Assembly: GCA_021822625.1 (NCBI GenBank)
Contig: JAKAQK010000002.1
Coordinates: 1 to 48,227 of the forward strand
DNA length: 48,227 nucleotides
Source: a bacterium
GTDB lineage: Bacteria > SZUA-79 > Acidulodesulfobacterales > Acidulodesulfobacteraceae
Direction of reading: 5' to 3'
The notes beneath the pieces are model-generated. The model did not search any database, was not told the origin of the DNA, and saw only the letters and a list, made by a program, of their open reading frames with translations. The position numbers were made by a program, and so were the translations under genes. Of this stretch, positions 17,298-27,829 are shown one piece after another. The stretch's first letter is position 1. Each line of letters begins with the position of its first letter.

Positions 17298-19727
17298 CTA
17301 AACAATCCAATTTATTATTTCATAATTTTTATTGGGAATTGACTCGTCAAAATACCCTGCTACGGGAATGCGTTCTATTTCGTATAATGAATTATTCTGA
17401 AAAGAAAGATTTGCGTAAAATTGTATATTTTCATCGGCATTAATATTTAAATATGATAAAGGTACCGATAATTCTAAAACATAGGCAAAACTCCCCTGAA
17501 TCTCATGTTTATTTCCAAAATTATCAATCATATATGAATTTACGTTGGTAGAGTTATTGACCGACTTGAATTCATTTATTATTTTAAAATTATTCGGTTT
17601 TAAAAAATTGATTATAAATTCCTTATCTTTTAAATTTTCTATACGCTTCTTAAAAAAATCTATTCTGAAAAACATATTGGATTTATTGAATCCATATCTT
17701 ATGCTTCTAATATAACGGTTTGAGTGCGCCATTGCCTTTCCTGATGTAAGGGCCGTAAAATAAACAGCGCTGCCGAGCCATTCAAAATAATTGTCTATAT
17801 AGCCGTTAATCGTAGGAGTTATAAAACATACCATTTGTATACTAGGTTTAACTGCCTGTTTTCCTTTAAATATCGGTATAAAATATTCATCGGGAATCGG
17901 TTTGTCTAACATTCTGTAAATATTAGATAGATGAATTCTGTATAAAGCGTCGTATTCGTCGTCAATTCCGGATGTTCTGTCGTCTCCGTACCACCAGTTA
18001 TAATCGCTTCCTTCGGCAATATATATCTGCTCCCAAGCTTTTTTAAAATCATTTTCTTTTATCGCTGCATCTTTCAGGTTAACAAGCCAGTCTCTAGTTT
18101 GTGAAAGCAAATCCCATGATTTGTTGTCCTCCTCATCGCCTATCCATATATTAAAATTATGGTCTATCCATGAGCCGGGGTATATTAGCGGAATATTATA
18201 CAACTTGTTAAAATCATAATCGTTTGCACTGTTCCATCTGATGTCTTCTATGTCTTCCGCATCGTAATTATTATTTTTGTTGCTTATATTGTTATTGCCG
18301 TTATTATTATTATTAGTTTCATTAATATTTTCGGCAGTTTTTATAACGGTAGCGTCACTATTATTATTGCTTTTATTAAAATTTTTATCGTTTATTATTT
18401 TATTATCAGAATTATTTTCAATATGTTCCAAATATTCGCTAATTGTTACCGTTTTTATAGATTTTTCTTTTGAAAGACCTTCGTATAAATAATTAAAAAA
18501 ATCCAATGCATTATTCCGATAGTATTCCCAGGCGTTTTCTCCGTCAAGGATTATGGGCACTATTCCATATCCTTTTTTATTTATATCTTGAATAGTTACA
18601 TGTATATTTTTAATGTAATTTATTAATTCTGAAGCTGCATTTTTCGGGTCATAATTGGCATATCTAAAACCTATAAGATCGGAAATTGACCTATCTCTAA
18701 AAAAAATATATAAAAATCCTCCGTTTCTTTTTATAATATAAGGTTTATATAAAAATTTTCTATTTTGAATATTGTTTAAATTAATGCCTATGGAATTTGC
18801 AAGAATGTCTTCATCGGTAGCAATCCATTTTAATTTATTGCCTATCATAATATTTACCGCATTTTCGCTAACGCTGCCTTCGGAAGGCCACATCCCCTTT
18901 AAGTTATAATTCAACTCATCTTTAAAATACTCTATGCTTTTTTTTATTTGAATTTCAGCATCTTCAGGGTGCCTGAAAGCATTTTTAGGCAGCGAAACTT
19001 TAGGATTGCTAAAATTTGCGACATTTGTATCGCATAATAGCGGAAGTATAGGGTGATAAAACGGACTGCCCGATAATTCAATCTGTTTATTGTTAATTAA
19101 TTCTTGAATAGCAGGAATAAACTTTTTTAAAATTTCCGGTATCTTGATATTTATTAACTCAGCTTTTTCTTCTTCGGTAAAATTATAATCCTTTACCTTT
19201 AGTCCGTTTAAAAATTTATCGTTTAATATTGACAGAGGGTCTATCCATAAAAGATTAAATAAAACTATAATATCGATATAATCCTGTTCGCTAAATGCAT
19301 TTATTTTGTCTATATCTTGAATTAAATCAGAATTTTGGTTCGAAAGAATCAATGATAATTCATAAAAATGTTTGCTCTTTTTTATAAAGTTATCGCTGCT
19401 TCTGCAAGCGGAAAAAAATTTATTTATTATAAATATTTTATCTTCAGCAGATAATTCTGCAACTTTAGTCTTTGATATTCTTAAAAATATATCAAGAGAA
19501 GCGTTTTCAAAGTTATCGGAATAGTCTTTAAGCTGCGTTAATAAGGAAGGGGAATAATTGAACGTACATTTAATATCGGGAAAATTCTTTACAAGCTGCG
19601 CCATATAAAGGTAATCCTTTGTGCCGTGCAGCCTTGCCCACGGCATAAGATATTCGTTCGCGTAATTATCTTTATAATAAGGCTGATGAAAATGCCAGAT
19701 AAAGGCTACATTTAAAGGATAATCCAT
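17298..19727 (-). CDS. Glycoside hydrolase family 57 (amylase/amylopullulanase-like)
   Basis: VAFIWHFHQPYYKD, PWARLHGTKDYLYMAQLVKNFP, CTFNYSPSLLTQL, GMWPSEGSVSENAV, VPIILDGENAWEYY; contains Asn-rich insert. Confidence 0.9.
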   Translation of the reverse strand: MDYPLNVAFIWHFHQPYYKDNYANEYLMPWARLHGTKDYLYMAQLVKNFPDIKCTFNYSPSLLTQLKDYSDNFENASLDIFLRISKTKVAELSAEDKIFIINKFFSACRSSDNFIKKSKHFYELSLILSNQNSDLIQDIDKINAFSEQDYIDIIVLFNLLWIDPLSILNDKFLNGLKVKDYNFTEEEKAELINIKIPEILKKFIPAIQELINNKQIELSGSPFYHPILPLLCDTNVANFSNPKVSLPKNAFRHPEDAEIQIKKSIEYFKDELNYNLKGMWPSEGSVSENAVNIMIGNKLKWIATDEDILANSIGINLNNIQNRKFLYKPYIIKRNGGFLYIFFRDRSISDLIGFRYANYDPKNAASELINYIKNIHVTIQDINKKGYGIVPIILDGENAWEYYRNNALDFFNYLYEGLSKEKSIKTVTISEYLEHIENNSDNKIINDKNFNKSNNNSDATVIKTAENINETNNNNNGNNNISNKNNNYDAEDIEDIRWNSANDYDFNKLYNIPLIYPGSWIDHNFNIWIGDEEDNKSWDLLSQTRDWLVNLKDAAIKENDFKKAWEQIYIAEGSDYNWWYGDDRTSGIDDEYDALYRIHLSNIYRMLDKPIPDEYFIPIFKGKQAVKPSIQMVCFITPTINGYIDNYFEWLGSAVYFTALTSGKAMAHSNRYIRSIRYGFNKSNMFFRIDFFKKRIENLKDKEFIINFLKPNNFKIINEFKSVNNSTNVNSYMIDNFGNKHEIQGSFAYVLELSVPLSYLNINADENIQFYANLSFQNNSLYEIERIPVAGYFDESIPNKNYEIINWIV

Positions 19728-19730
19728 TTT

Positions 19731-20378
19731 TTAACGTTTAGAATTCAGTTGAATAAGATTTTCAATATGACCGCGGCTTTTAGTCATAGCATCATTTTCA
19801 AGCATTTTTTTATAAACGGCGACAGCCTGCTTCGGTTTGCCCATCATCGTATAAATTGAAGCTTCTTCCAACATTGCATATTCTTTGAGTTTTACGTCAT
19901 TTATTTTAGCCATTTTCTTTAAATAATCAATGGCTTTTAAGTTATTTTTCTGATTTAGTTCAGCCGTTACCATATTACTGTATGCTAAATAGGTAATATT
20001 ATTTTTATGCGGAATAGGTTCATGAACGGTATATTTTCTAAAATATATTATAGCTTTTTTATAATTTCTTAACAAAAGCTCGTCAGAACCTAAATAGAAA
20101 TTTGCGATAATTTCGGCTTTAGTTCCGCTATATTTTGTCTTTAGCCCTCGCAGCACAATAATAGATTTCTTGACATTTTTGAGATTGCCTGTTTTTGAAT
20201 CTCCAACGGAAAGATATAATCTAACCCCTTTGCCTAATAAAGCATAAGCTCTGCCTTCCCTATATCCGTTATAATATTTATATCCTATTATGCCGCCTGC
20301 TATTATTACAATGCCTATACAGCAAAAAATAATTAATTTTTTGTTCTTCTTGAAAAATTCTTCTACGTCAATCGCCAT
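19731..20378 (-). CDS. TPR-like membrane-anchored protein (YfgM-like architecture)
   Basis: N-terminal KKLIIFCCIGIVIIAGGIIGYKYY TM segment followed by repeated helical TPR-like units. Confidence 0.65.
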   Translation of the reverse strand: MAIDVEEFFKKNKKLIIFCCIGIVIIAGGIIGYKYYNGYREGRAYALLGKGVRLYLSVGDSKTGNLKNVKKSIIVLRGLKTKYSGTKAEIIANFYLGSDELLLRNYKKAIIYFRKYTVHEPIPHKNNITYLAYSNMVTAELNQKNNLKAIDYLKKMAKINDVKLKEYAMLEEASIYTMMGKPKQAVAVYKKMLENDAMTKSRGHIENLIQLNSKR

Positions 20379-20554
20379 GTTTATCGTCCTTATTAGTTTA
20401 TTATCCTGATTAATTTATCGTCCTTATTATAGTATATTGTCCTAATTAATTTCTCGTCTTTATTAATTTATTGTTCTAATTTATTTATTTATTTTATATT
20501 TTAATTTCTATTTTATTTTTTAAAATTAAATTTTTCATATTAGAGCGTAATTTT

Positions 20555-21223
20555 TTAAGATTTGTATTTTTGCGACAGCTCATCGGCATTTTTCTTTATT
20601 TCTTTTAATTCGGAAATATTAAGTCCAGCGCCGAAAGCAATATTGTTGTAGATATTTTCTGTTAAAATATCATCGGGCGAATGAGCATCGCTTGAAATTA
20701 TTAATTTTGCCCCTGTGCGTTTTGCAATTTGGAAAACGATACCATTGGATAAGCAATGCCCCTTTCTGTAGGTCAGTTCAAGAAAAATATTTTTATTTTT
20801 AGCCAATAGAGCTTCTTCTTCGGTTAACAGTCCGGGATGGGCAAGAATATCGATATCCTCATTTAATGCAGCCAAATTAGTCCCTTTTTCAACCGGTTCG
20901 CTTAGCGTTTCTCCGTGAACTACAACTATTTTGGCGCCGGCCTTTCTTGCTAAATTTACCGCTTCGCCTATTAACGACGGCGGCACGTGGGTTATTTCTA
21001 CACCCGGCAATACTCGGAACTTATTATTGTTTTTAATATTTTCGGCATTAATTTTGTTACTTACCGCGATAATACCGGATAATATATATTCAATATTAGA
21101 GAAGTCGGCATGGTCTGTAATAGCAAGAGTTTCTATGCCGGAATAAGCTGCTCTTCTAATCAATTCGGAAGGCACCAGTTCGCCGTCTGAAAATAATGTG
21201 TGTGTGTGAAAATCTGATATCAA
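20555..21223 (-). CDS. PHP-domain phosphoesterase
   Basis: MISDFHTHTLFSDGELVPSELIRRAAYSGIETLAITDHADF, GVEITH, DILAHPG, LIISSDAHSPDD. Confidence 0.87.
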   Translation of the reverse strand: MISDFHTHTLFSDGELVPSELIRRAAYSGIETLAITDHADFSNIEYILSGIIAVSNKINAENIKNNNKFRVLPGVEITHVPPSLIGEAVNLARKAGAKIVVVHGETLSEPVEKGTNLAALNEDIDILAHPGLLTEEEALLAKNKNIFLELTYRKGHCLSNGIVFQIAKRTGAKLIISSDAHSPDDILTENIYNNIAFGAGLNISELKEIKKNADELSQKYKS

Positions 21224-21334
21224 AAATTTCTCCGTATATAAATTATAATTGCATAATGTCGATGCGTTCGCACATGTAATATTTATAGTTATATAATTTC
21301 AAAAGCAAAAAAATATGATGGCATTTATTTAATT

Positions 21335-21375
21335 ATTCATTTAAATTAATTATTTAATTAATTAATTAAATGAAT
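21335..21375. terminator. AT-only long inverted repeat between PHP gene and miaB (possible hairpin)
   Basis: attcatttaaattaatta...taattaattaaatgaat with one bulged base; no clear GC stem. Confidence 0.3.
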
Positions 21376-21409
21376 ATCGCTTTGCTGCATGCAAGCAGGA
21401 TATTGTTAG

Positions 21410-22915
21410 TTAAATAACTTCCCCATATAATTTATTGCTTACAACCTCTGTTATTTTAATATTAATTTTAATTAAATCGCTTTCGGATTTTTCGAAAGTT
21501 GAATTTAGTAAAAATTCAGACATTTTTTTCATATCAAAATTTTTTAGATATACAGTCCTTTCATTAGGAGTAATTCCTTTATAAAATATACCTTTATTGA
21601 TTATTTCGGAATTATAATCGTCATCCTCCGCTATTTTTTCTATTATAACATCATAATAATTTCCTATCAATTTATTTAAAGACGAAACAAAAATATTTTT
21701 TTGCAGGTTAAATAATTTGTTTAATCTTTCTTTCTTTATTTCTAACGGTACATCGTCTTTGTAATTTAAAGCTGCCGTAAAAGGTCTCGGCGAATATTGA
21801 AATCCGTAAATAGACTCGAACCCCGTTTCTTTTACCAAAGACAGTGTTTGCTCGAAATCCTCGTCAGTTTCTCCGGGAAAACCGACAATTATATCGGTTG
21901 ATAATAATATATCCGGACAATTTGATTTTAGCTTTTTTATGAGGTTTAGATAGTCTTCTCGATCATAACCCCTGTTCATCAATTTTAATATCTTGTCTGA
22001 ACCTGATTGAACGGGCAGATGCAAACTCTTAGATATTTTATTTTCTTTTCCGATAAGTTCGATTACTTCATCACTCATATCTTTAGGATGAGATGTTAAA
22101 AATTTTATTTTTTTTATATTTTTTATTTCTATAATTTTTTTAAGTAGATATGCAAAATTATAATCTGAGTTTTCCGGAGATTTATAAGAATTTACATTTT
22201 GCCCCAATAGAATAATTTCTTTTACATTTTTTTCCGCATATTTTTCTGCAGTTTGTAATAACATCTTTAAGGGTATATATTTTTCCGCCCCTCTGACATA
22301 CGGAACTATACAATAACTGCAAAAATTATTGCAGCCCTCCGTTATTTTTAAATATTGCGTGCTATTCAATAATCTTTTATTCTCGGACCTGAGGTTAAAA
22401 GATTTTTCCAATCTTTTATAATAATTTTCGGCATCATCCCCGCCGTTGCTATTATCCGCATTAACGGTATCAATATTTAATAAAGATTTAAATTCTTTTT
22501 CAAGTATATCCGGAATGGATAAAATATCTTCGGGGCTCACGTAATAATTTACCGGCAGTTCTTTATTTTCTGAATTTTTCGCAATTTTTATGACGTTATC
22601 TTCAATATTATTTCCATTTATATTTATATTTTTTATATTTGTATTTTGTCTGAGCTTTTGCTGGGCATAGCATCCCGCAAGTATTATTTTTTTATTTTTA
22701 TCTGCTATACGTCCAATATCGGATAATATTTTATGGTCTGCATTATCTCTGACGCTGCATGTATTTAAAATTATGATATCAGCGTCAATTAACGATGCTG
22801 CTTTTTTAAATCCTTTAAAGATTAGCCCTTCTTCGAGAAATTCGGAGTCGTGAAAATTCATCTGACATCCGTAGGTTTTAATATAAAAACTTATATCTTT
22901 CATAAAATTGGTCAA
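21410..22915 (-). CDS. miaB: tRNA-2-methylthio-N6-dimethylallyladenosine synthase MiaB
   Basis: FYIKTYGCQMNFHDSEFLEE, ILNTCSVRDNADHK, TEGCNNFCSYCIVPYVRG, LLGQNVNSY, HLPVQSGSDKILKLMNRGYDREDYL. Confidence 0.92.
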   Translation of the reverse strand: MTNFMKDISFYIKTYGCQMNFHDSEFLEEGLIFKGFKKAASLIDADIIILNTCSVRDNADHKILSDIGRIADKNKKIILAGCYAQQKLRQNTNIKNININGNNIEDNVIKIAKNSENKELPVNYYVSPEDILSIPDILEKEFKSLLNIDTVNADNSNGGDDAENYYKRLEKSFNLRSENKRLLNSTQYLKITEGCNNFCSYCIVPYVRGAEKYIPLKMLLQTAEKYAEKNVKEIILLGQNVNSYKSPENSDYNFAYLLKKIIEIKNIKKIKFLTSHPKDMSDEVIELIGKENKISKSLHLPVQSGSDKILKLMNRGYDREDYLNLIKKLKSNCPDILLSTDIIVGFPGETDEDFEQTLSLVKETGFESIYGFQYSPRPFTAALNYKDDVPLEIKKERLNKLFNLQKNIFVSSLNKLIGNYYDVIIEKIAEDDDYNSEIINKGIFYKGITPNERTVYLKNFDMKKMSEFLLNSTFEKSESDLIKINIKITEVVSNKLYGEVI

Positions 22916-23078
22916 TTTTATAATATTGCTCGGTAAATCGAATAATAATAATAATAATAATTAAATGATAATATTAAGAAAAAGCCAACAAATAAATAAA
23001 TGAATAAATTATAAATATAAAATACAAATGAGCTTTTTATAGATAAAGCGATAAAATCATGCCGGACGGATAATAATG

Positions 23079-23369
23079 CTAAACATTTTCTTTTATGAGG
23101 TTGTTTTTGCAGATTTTACTCATTTTGAAAAATGGAACTAATTTCTCTTTTACTTTAATATTTTCTCCTGTTTTAGGATTTCTACCTTCGTATGATTTGT
23201 ATTCTTTTATTTTAAAACTTCCGAAACCTCTTATTTCTATTCTTACATGTTGAGCAAGAGCGTTCACCATGGTATCTAATATAGAATTTACTATTGCTTC
23301 TGCTACCTTAACGGAAATTTTGTTCTGCTCCGCAAATAATTCTATAAATTCCGCTTTATTCATATTCAC
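23079..23369 (-). CDS. HU/IHF-family DNA-binding protein
   Basis: MNKAEFIELFAEQNKISVKVAEAIVNSILDTMVNAL...RIEIRGFGSFKIKEYKSYEGRNPKTGENIKVKEKLVPFFK. Confidence 0.93.
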   Translation of the reverse strand: MNMNKAEFIELFAEQNKISVKVAEAIVNSILDTMVNALAQHVRIEIRGFGSFKIKEYKSYEGRNPKTGENIKVKEKLVPFFKMSKICKNNLIKENV

Positions 23370-23423
23370 CTCTAAATATTAAAGAAGATATTGCTATAAT
23401 AATTTGCTAAGCTACATATATTA

Positions 23424-25661
23424 TCATATAAGAATATCCGGGTCAACATCTATAACTATTTTTCTGGCTGCAAAAAATTTATTTAGCCCATGTTCGTTTT
23501 TAATAATATGAATAAGATTATGCATATATGAAATATTTTTTTCTTTCGGCACAATGGGCGATTTTATAATTATTTGAAACCTGTAATAATTATTTAGTTT
23601 TGAAATAGGACACGGCGATGGACCAAGGACGGAAATTTTTTTAAATTCACTATTTATTGCAATTGTTTTAGTGATTATTGTTTTTAAAAAAAAAGCTCTT
23701 TCCTGTAATTTGTCAAAATCTTTATCTATTAATCTTAAGGCTATAATTTTGGAGTAAGGAGGATATAAATATTCCCTTCTTAAGCTTAGTTCTTTTTCAA
23801 AAAATCCTTCGATATCATGTTTTGAAGCATATTGAATAACATAATTTGAGCTGTTGAATGTTTGAAAAATTACATTTCCCGGCATATCTCCCCTTCCGGC
23901 TCTTCCAGACACCTGCGTCAACATTTGAAAAGTTTTTTCGGCGCTTCTGAAATCAGGCATATTTAAAAGGCTGTCCGCCGAAATAACTATAACTAAGCCG
24001 ACATTTGGAAAATCATGACCTTTTGCGACAATCTGCGTGCCGATTAAAATATCAATTTCTCCGGCATTCATTTTGTTAAATATTTCTGCGCCTGTTTTTT
24101 TATTTCTGCCTATATCGGAATCTATTCTCGCTATTTTAGACGTATTTCCAAATAATTCATTCACTTTGTCTTCTAACTTTTGTATTCCGACGCCATAAGG
24201 TTCTATATTATCGCTTAAACATTCGGGACAAAGCTTTGGAACTTCCTCCGTATAATTACAGTAGTGACATTTTAAAAAACTTTTTTCATTATTTTTCCCT
24301 TTATGATATACCATAGAAACGGCGCAATTTTTACAGATAAATTGATGACCGCATGTTTTGCATATAATAAAAGTTGAAAATCCGCGTCTATTTAAAAATA
24401 GCAATACCTGTCTTTTCTGTTCTATATTGGTCAAAATTTCTTTTTTTGAGAAATCAGAAAGCATTTCATCGCTAAAATTAATATTATTGTTAATGCCGGA
24501 GCCGTTTGACGAACCGTTTGATTTAAATTCATTTTTCAGATCTACAATTTTAATGTTCGGAAGAAATTTTCCTGAAACCCTTTCCTTTATGCTGATATAT
24601 TCATATTTTTTTGCTTCTTTAGCATTATAGTACGATTCCAATGATGGGGTTGCGGAACCTAAGACTGCAACCGAATTGTTTTTATTTGCCAGCATAACTG
24701 CTATATCCCTTGCGTTATATAAAAAATCAGATTCCTGTTTATACGAACTGTCATGCTCTTCATCTACGATAATAAGTCCGTATTTAACTAAAGGGGAGAA
24801 AATAGCAGACCTGGCGCCAAGAACTATTTTAATTTCTCCGGATAATATCTTAAACCAGTTAATTAATTTTTCTTTTTTGGCTATTTTACTGTGAAATATT
24901 GCAAATTCATGAGGATTTAACATTTTAGAAAATCTTTTTCTCATCACATCTATAAACTGATTAGTAATATATATTTCCGGTACTATAATAATAACTTGCT
25001 TATTTAAAATTAAAGCATATTCTAATAAATTGAGATATATTTCAGTTTTTCCGCTTGCGGTTACGCCATGAAGAAGATATGTTTTATAAGAATTGTCTTT
25101 AATAGGTTTTTTAATAAGTTCTATAGCTTTTAACTGGTCTTCCGTCAATTTTATATTATCCGCAGGGGTATTTTTTCCGCCATTGATATAGAACGAATCC
25201 GGTTTGCATATCGTATTGGACTCGCCGTTGTCTAAACAGGATATGGGATATGCAGAAACGGAAGATTTTTTACATTCTTTAGAATCTTTATTGTTTTTTT
25301 CGGCATAAACATCAAGCAGATGAAAACTTTTAACGTCTATCGAAGGCAAGGCAGCGTCCAATACGCGTGAAATACTTTCGTGGTAATATGAAGATAGCCA
25401 ATAATAAAAATTTAAGTGATTTTGATTAAATAATGAATTTTTAGCTATAGATAAAATTTCTTTGAGATTTGAAACATCAAGACTGCATGAGGAATTAACA
25501 GAAGTAATAAATCCGTATGTTTTTCTGTTTTTAAGGGTTACTAATACAGGCGCGCCTATCTGCAAAAAATCAATAAACCGTTCCGGCAGCAGGTAAGTTA
25601 AGGGATAATCCAAACCGCTTTTCGGCACAACTATTTCAACTTTAACCTCATTCATAACCAT
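23424..25661 (-). CDS. priA: Primosomal protein N' (PriA) helicase
   Basis: LLHGVTASGKTEIYLNLLEYAL, VDEEHDSSYKQ, ATPSLESYYNA, LLFLNRRGFSTFIICKTCGHQFICKNCAVSMVYHK zinc motifs, GTQIVAKGHDFPNVGLV, QVSGRAGRGDMPG. Confidence 0.93.
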   Translation of the reverse strand: MVMNEVKVEIVVPKSGLDYPLTYLLPERFIDFLQIGAPVLVTLKNRKTYGFITSVNSSCSLDVSNLKEILSIAKNSLFNQNHLNFYYWLSSYYHESISRVLDAALPSIDVKSFHLLDVYAEKNNKDSKECKKSSVSAYPISCLDNGESNTICKPDSFYINGGKNTPADNIKLTEDQLKAIELIKKPIKDNSYKTYLLHGVTASGKTEIYLNLLEYALILNKQVIIIVPEIYITNQFIDVMRKRFSKMLNPHEFAIFHSKIAKKEKLINWFKILSGEIKIVLGARSAIFSPLVKYGLIIVDEEHDSSYKQESDFLYNARDIAVMLANKNNSVAVLGSATPSLESYYNAKEAKKYEYISIKERVSGKFLPNIKIVDLKNEFKSNGSSNGSGINNNINFSDEMLSDFSKKEILTNIEQKRQVLLFLNRRGFSTFIICKTCGHQFICKNCAVSMVYHKGKNNEKSFLKCHYCNYTEEVPKLCPECLSDNIEPYGVGIQKLEDKVNELFGNTSKIARIDSDIGRNKKTGAEIFNKMNAGEIDILIGTQIVAKGHDFPNVGLVIVISADSLLNMPDFRSAEKTFQMLTQVSGRAGRGDMPGNVIFQTFNSSNYVIQYASKHDIEGFFEKELSLRREYLYPPYSKIIALRLIDKDFDKLQERAFFLKTIITKTIAINSEFKKISVLGPSPCPISKLNNYYRFQIIIKSPIVPKEKNISYMHNLIHIIKNEHGLNKFFAARKIVIDVDPDILI

Positions 25662-25807
25662 AATTATAATTTATTACATCAAAAAATCAAATAGAAAAAG
25701 TTATTAACTTTTATAATTATGGTTATAAATTGCGGTTATTTATTAATTATTAATCAAAAAAATTTTTAAAATTAATTATATTCATTGGTTATAATTATAT
25801 ATAAAAT

Positions 25808-27283
25808 TTAATGAGACACGGAAGCGGTTTTATTTTCTTGTTTTTTATTTTTTCCGCCTTCAAGAGGATAAAGCTGCCTTCTATAATATTCCTCTTCATT
25901 GAGCGCAAGTTTTTCCCCATTTTTTGCTATGATATATTCACCGTTTCCAAATTCTTCAGACCATGCTTTATCGGCTATTTCCGCATAAGATGAAGAGTAT
26001 TTATCCATATCTTCTTTCAAATCCGTTATGATAGACTCGCCGCCTTCCTGCGTTGCCTTTGCGTTGCCGTTTGCAACCACCTTTCTTAAAATTTTGGGAT
26101 GGTCAATTATCATACATGGACGCAGACGGTTCTTTATTCCCATTTGCTCGCTTCTTATAGCTTTAAAATATTTTGAATTTAATACTTCCTCTATAGTTTT
26201 ATCGAATACGCTATCTGCGGCAAATTGCGCAAATACACACGGTTCTACTCCTCCGTTGGCATTTATGTGCAGGTACACCCGTCCGCCGGAAAGACAACCG
26301 TGCGAAAGTACTCCGTCATTCCAGAAATCGGCAACCACAATCGGTTTAGTCTCTCTTATTTCTGCTACTCTCTTTCTTCTAAAATCTCTTTGAGCTGCAG
26401 TAGGCATAAGTTTAACATCAGGTTCTCTGCCTATCGGTATATAATTAAAATACCACCCTAAAAAGCAGCCCTGTTTAATATAAAAATCTATAAATTCATC
26501 GCTTACGATAGTTTCGTTATTAGACTTTGTCGCAGTGGCTGAAAAACCGAAGAGCACTCCGTTATCCTTAAGATAATTCATAGCCGACACTATTTTTTTA
26601 AAGTGACCTTTTCCGCGCCTTTCGTCGGTTTCAGCTTCAAAGCCTTCTACGCTTATAGCAGGAAAAACATTGCCGAGTTCAGAAAGCGTTTCCGCCATTT
26701 TTCCGTCGATTAAAGAAGCATTTGTATATACTTGAAAATAACAGTCGCTGTTTCTTTTAAAAATATCAATCAAATCTTTTCTGACAAACGGTTCTCCGCC
26801 GGATATAGTATAAAAAAATATACCGTAGCTTTTACCTTCGTCTATTATCTGATTTATTTTTTCATATGACAATTTATCTTTTTTTGTATAATTAGCTGAA
26901 TAGCAGCCGTAACATTTTAAATTACAGTGCATACTTGGGCTTATTACATAAAAAAGCGGCGGGTAATAGCCGTTCTTTTCAATAAATGCCTTCCGCCTGT
27001 CTCCGCTTAAAAGTAAAAAATTAGATATAAAATTATCCAATATTTTCTTTTTGACGTTTGTGGAGAGATAAGGCAGTTTTCTTTTTAAATTAACAAAAAT
27101 ATGGTCAAAAAATATTTTGCCCGCTGGAGCATTGAAATTATTGAGTTTATCCGAAAGTTTTGCTATCGTTTCGTCTTTCAGTCGCGGCACTATATAGCTG
27201 CCGGCAAGATATAAACTCTTCTTAATGATATAATTTTTTAACTGATTGTTTTTAGCTAAACCTGTTAAGCTCGGCTCTCCCAT
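25808..27283 (-). CDS. Radical SAM protein with Cys-containing C-terminal region
   Basis: PSMHCNLKCYGCYSANY (CxxxCxxC), YTISGGEPFVRKDLIDIF, SVEGFEAETDERRGKGHFKKI, GCLSGGRVYLHINANGGVEPCVFAQ. Confidence 0.85.
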   Translation of the reverse strand: MGEPSLTGLAKNNQLKNYIIKKSLYLAGSYIVPRLKDETIAKLSDKLNNFNAPAGKIFFDHIFVNLKRKLPYLSTNVKKKILDNFISNFLLLSGDRRKAFIEKNGYYPPLFYVISPSMHCNLKCYGCYSANYTKKDKLSYEKINQIIDEGKSYGIFFYTISGGEPFVRKDLIDIFKRNSDCYFQVYTNASLIDGKMAETLSELGNVFPAISVEGFEAETDERRGKGHFKKIVSAMNYLKDNGVLFGFSATATKSNNETIVSDEFIDFYIKQGCFLGWYFNYIPIGREPDVKLMPTAAQRDFRRKRVAEIRETKPIVVADFWNDGVLSHGCLSGGRVYLHINANGGVEPCVFAQFAADSVFDKTIEEVLNSKYFKAIRSEQMGIKNRLRPCMIIDHPKILRKVVANGNAKATQEGGESIITDLKEDMDKYSSSYAEIADKAWSEEFGNGEYIIAKNGEKLALNEEEYYRRQLYPLEGGKNKKQENKTASVSH

Positions 27284-27601
27284 GTTAATGTACCCTCCCC
27301 CGGTTATTTAAGTTTGCATAATTTTAATTTTTAATCATAGATAAATCGAAATAAACATTAAATTACATTAAATTAAGATAGTCACAGCAATAATAAATAA
27401 TATAGTTCTGCTCATATTTTAAGAAAAGTGCGCACTTATTTAAAGTATAACTCTTATTTTGCAAAATTTCAATTAACCGATAAAAATTTTATTATTTTTA
27501 TATAATCTTTAGTATTGATATAAAATTTATAATATAATATAATTTGTAAAAGTAAAGTTTATTAAATATGTTTACAATAATGAGTTTTCATTTTACTTTG
27601 T

Positions 27602-27642
27602 CTGCGCCTACGCACGGCGCAGTAAGTTAGTCGCTTTTTTTT
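27602..27642 (+). terminator. GC-rich hairpin followed by T-run, immediately upstream of tRNA-Ala
   Basis: CTGCGCC-tacgcac-GGCGCAG perfect 7-bp stem (27602-27622), T8 at 27635-27642 (12-nt gap, so not a textbook terminator). Confidence 0.4.
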
Positions 27643-27643
27643 G

Positions 27644-27719
27644 GGGGGGTTAGCTCAGATGGCAGAGTGGCGTCTTCGCATGGCGCAAGTCGTGGGTTCG
27701 ATTCCCATACCCTCCACCA
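27644..27719 (+). tRNA. tRNA-Ala(CGC), CCA encoded
   Basis: Manual cloverleaf: acceptor GGGGGGT/ACCCTCC with G3:U70, D-stem GCTC/GAGT, anticodon stem GCGTC/GGCGC with loop TTCGCAT (CGC), T-arm GTGGGTTCGATTCCCAT, discriminator A + CCA. Confidence 0.92.
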
Positions 27720-27829
27720 CTATAAAATTGCAGAAAGTTACGGCACTGCAAATTTGATAAAACACATTTATTTTTCCGCCTTTTCACTTCTGCTTGTCGA
27801 TATTTTGAAATAATGTGAATATTTTCTCT

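Noticed and set aside
18277-18492. Leu-rich plus-strand ORF within GH57
   Set aside because: Antisense of the poly-Asn insert (AAT/AAC read as ATT/GTT), not a real membrane protein.
22940-22965. (TAA)n microsatellite upstream of miaB
   Set aside because: Short simple repeat common in AT-rich DNA; no functional context.
27644-27719. tRNA-Ala as an attachment site for the T4SS element
   Set aside because: The cluster starts about 8 kb away beyond core genes, no integrase is present, and no duplicated tRNA 3' end was noticed.
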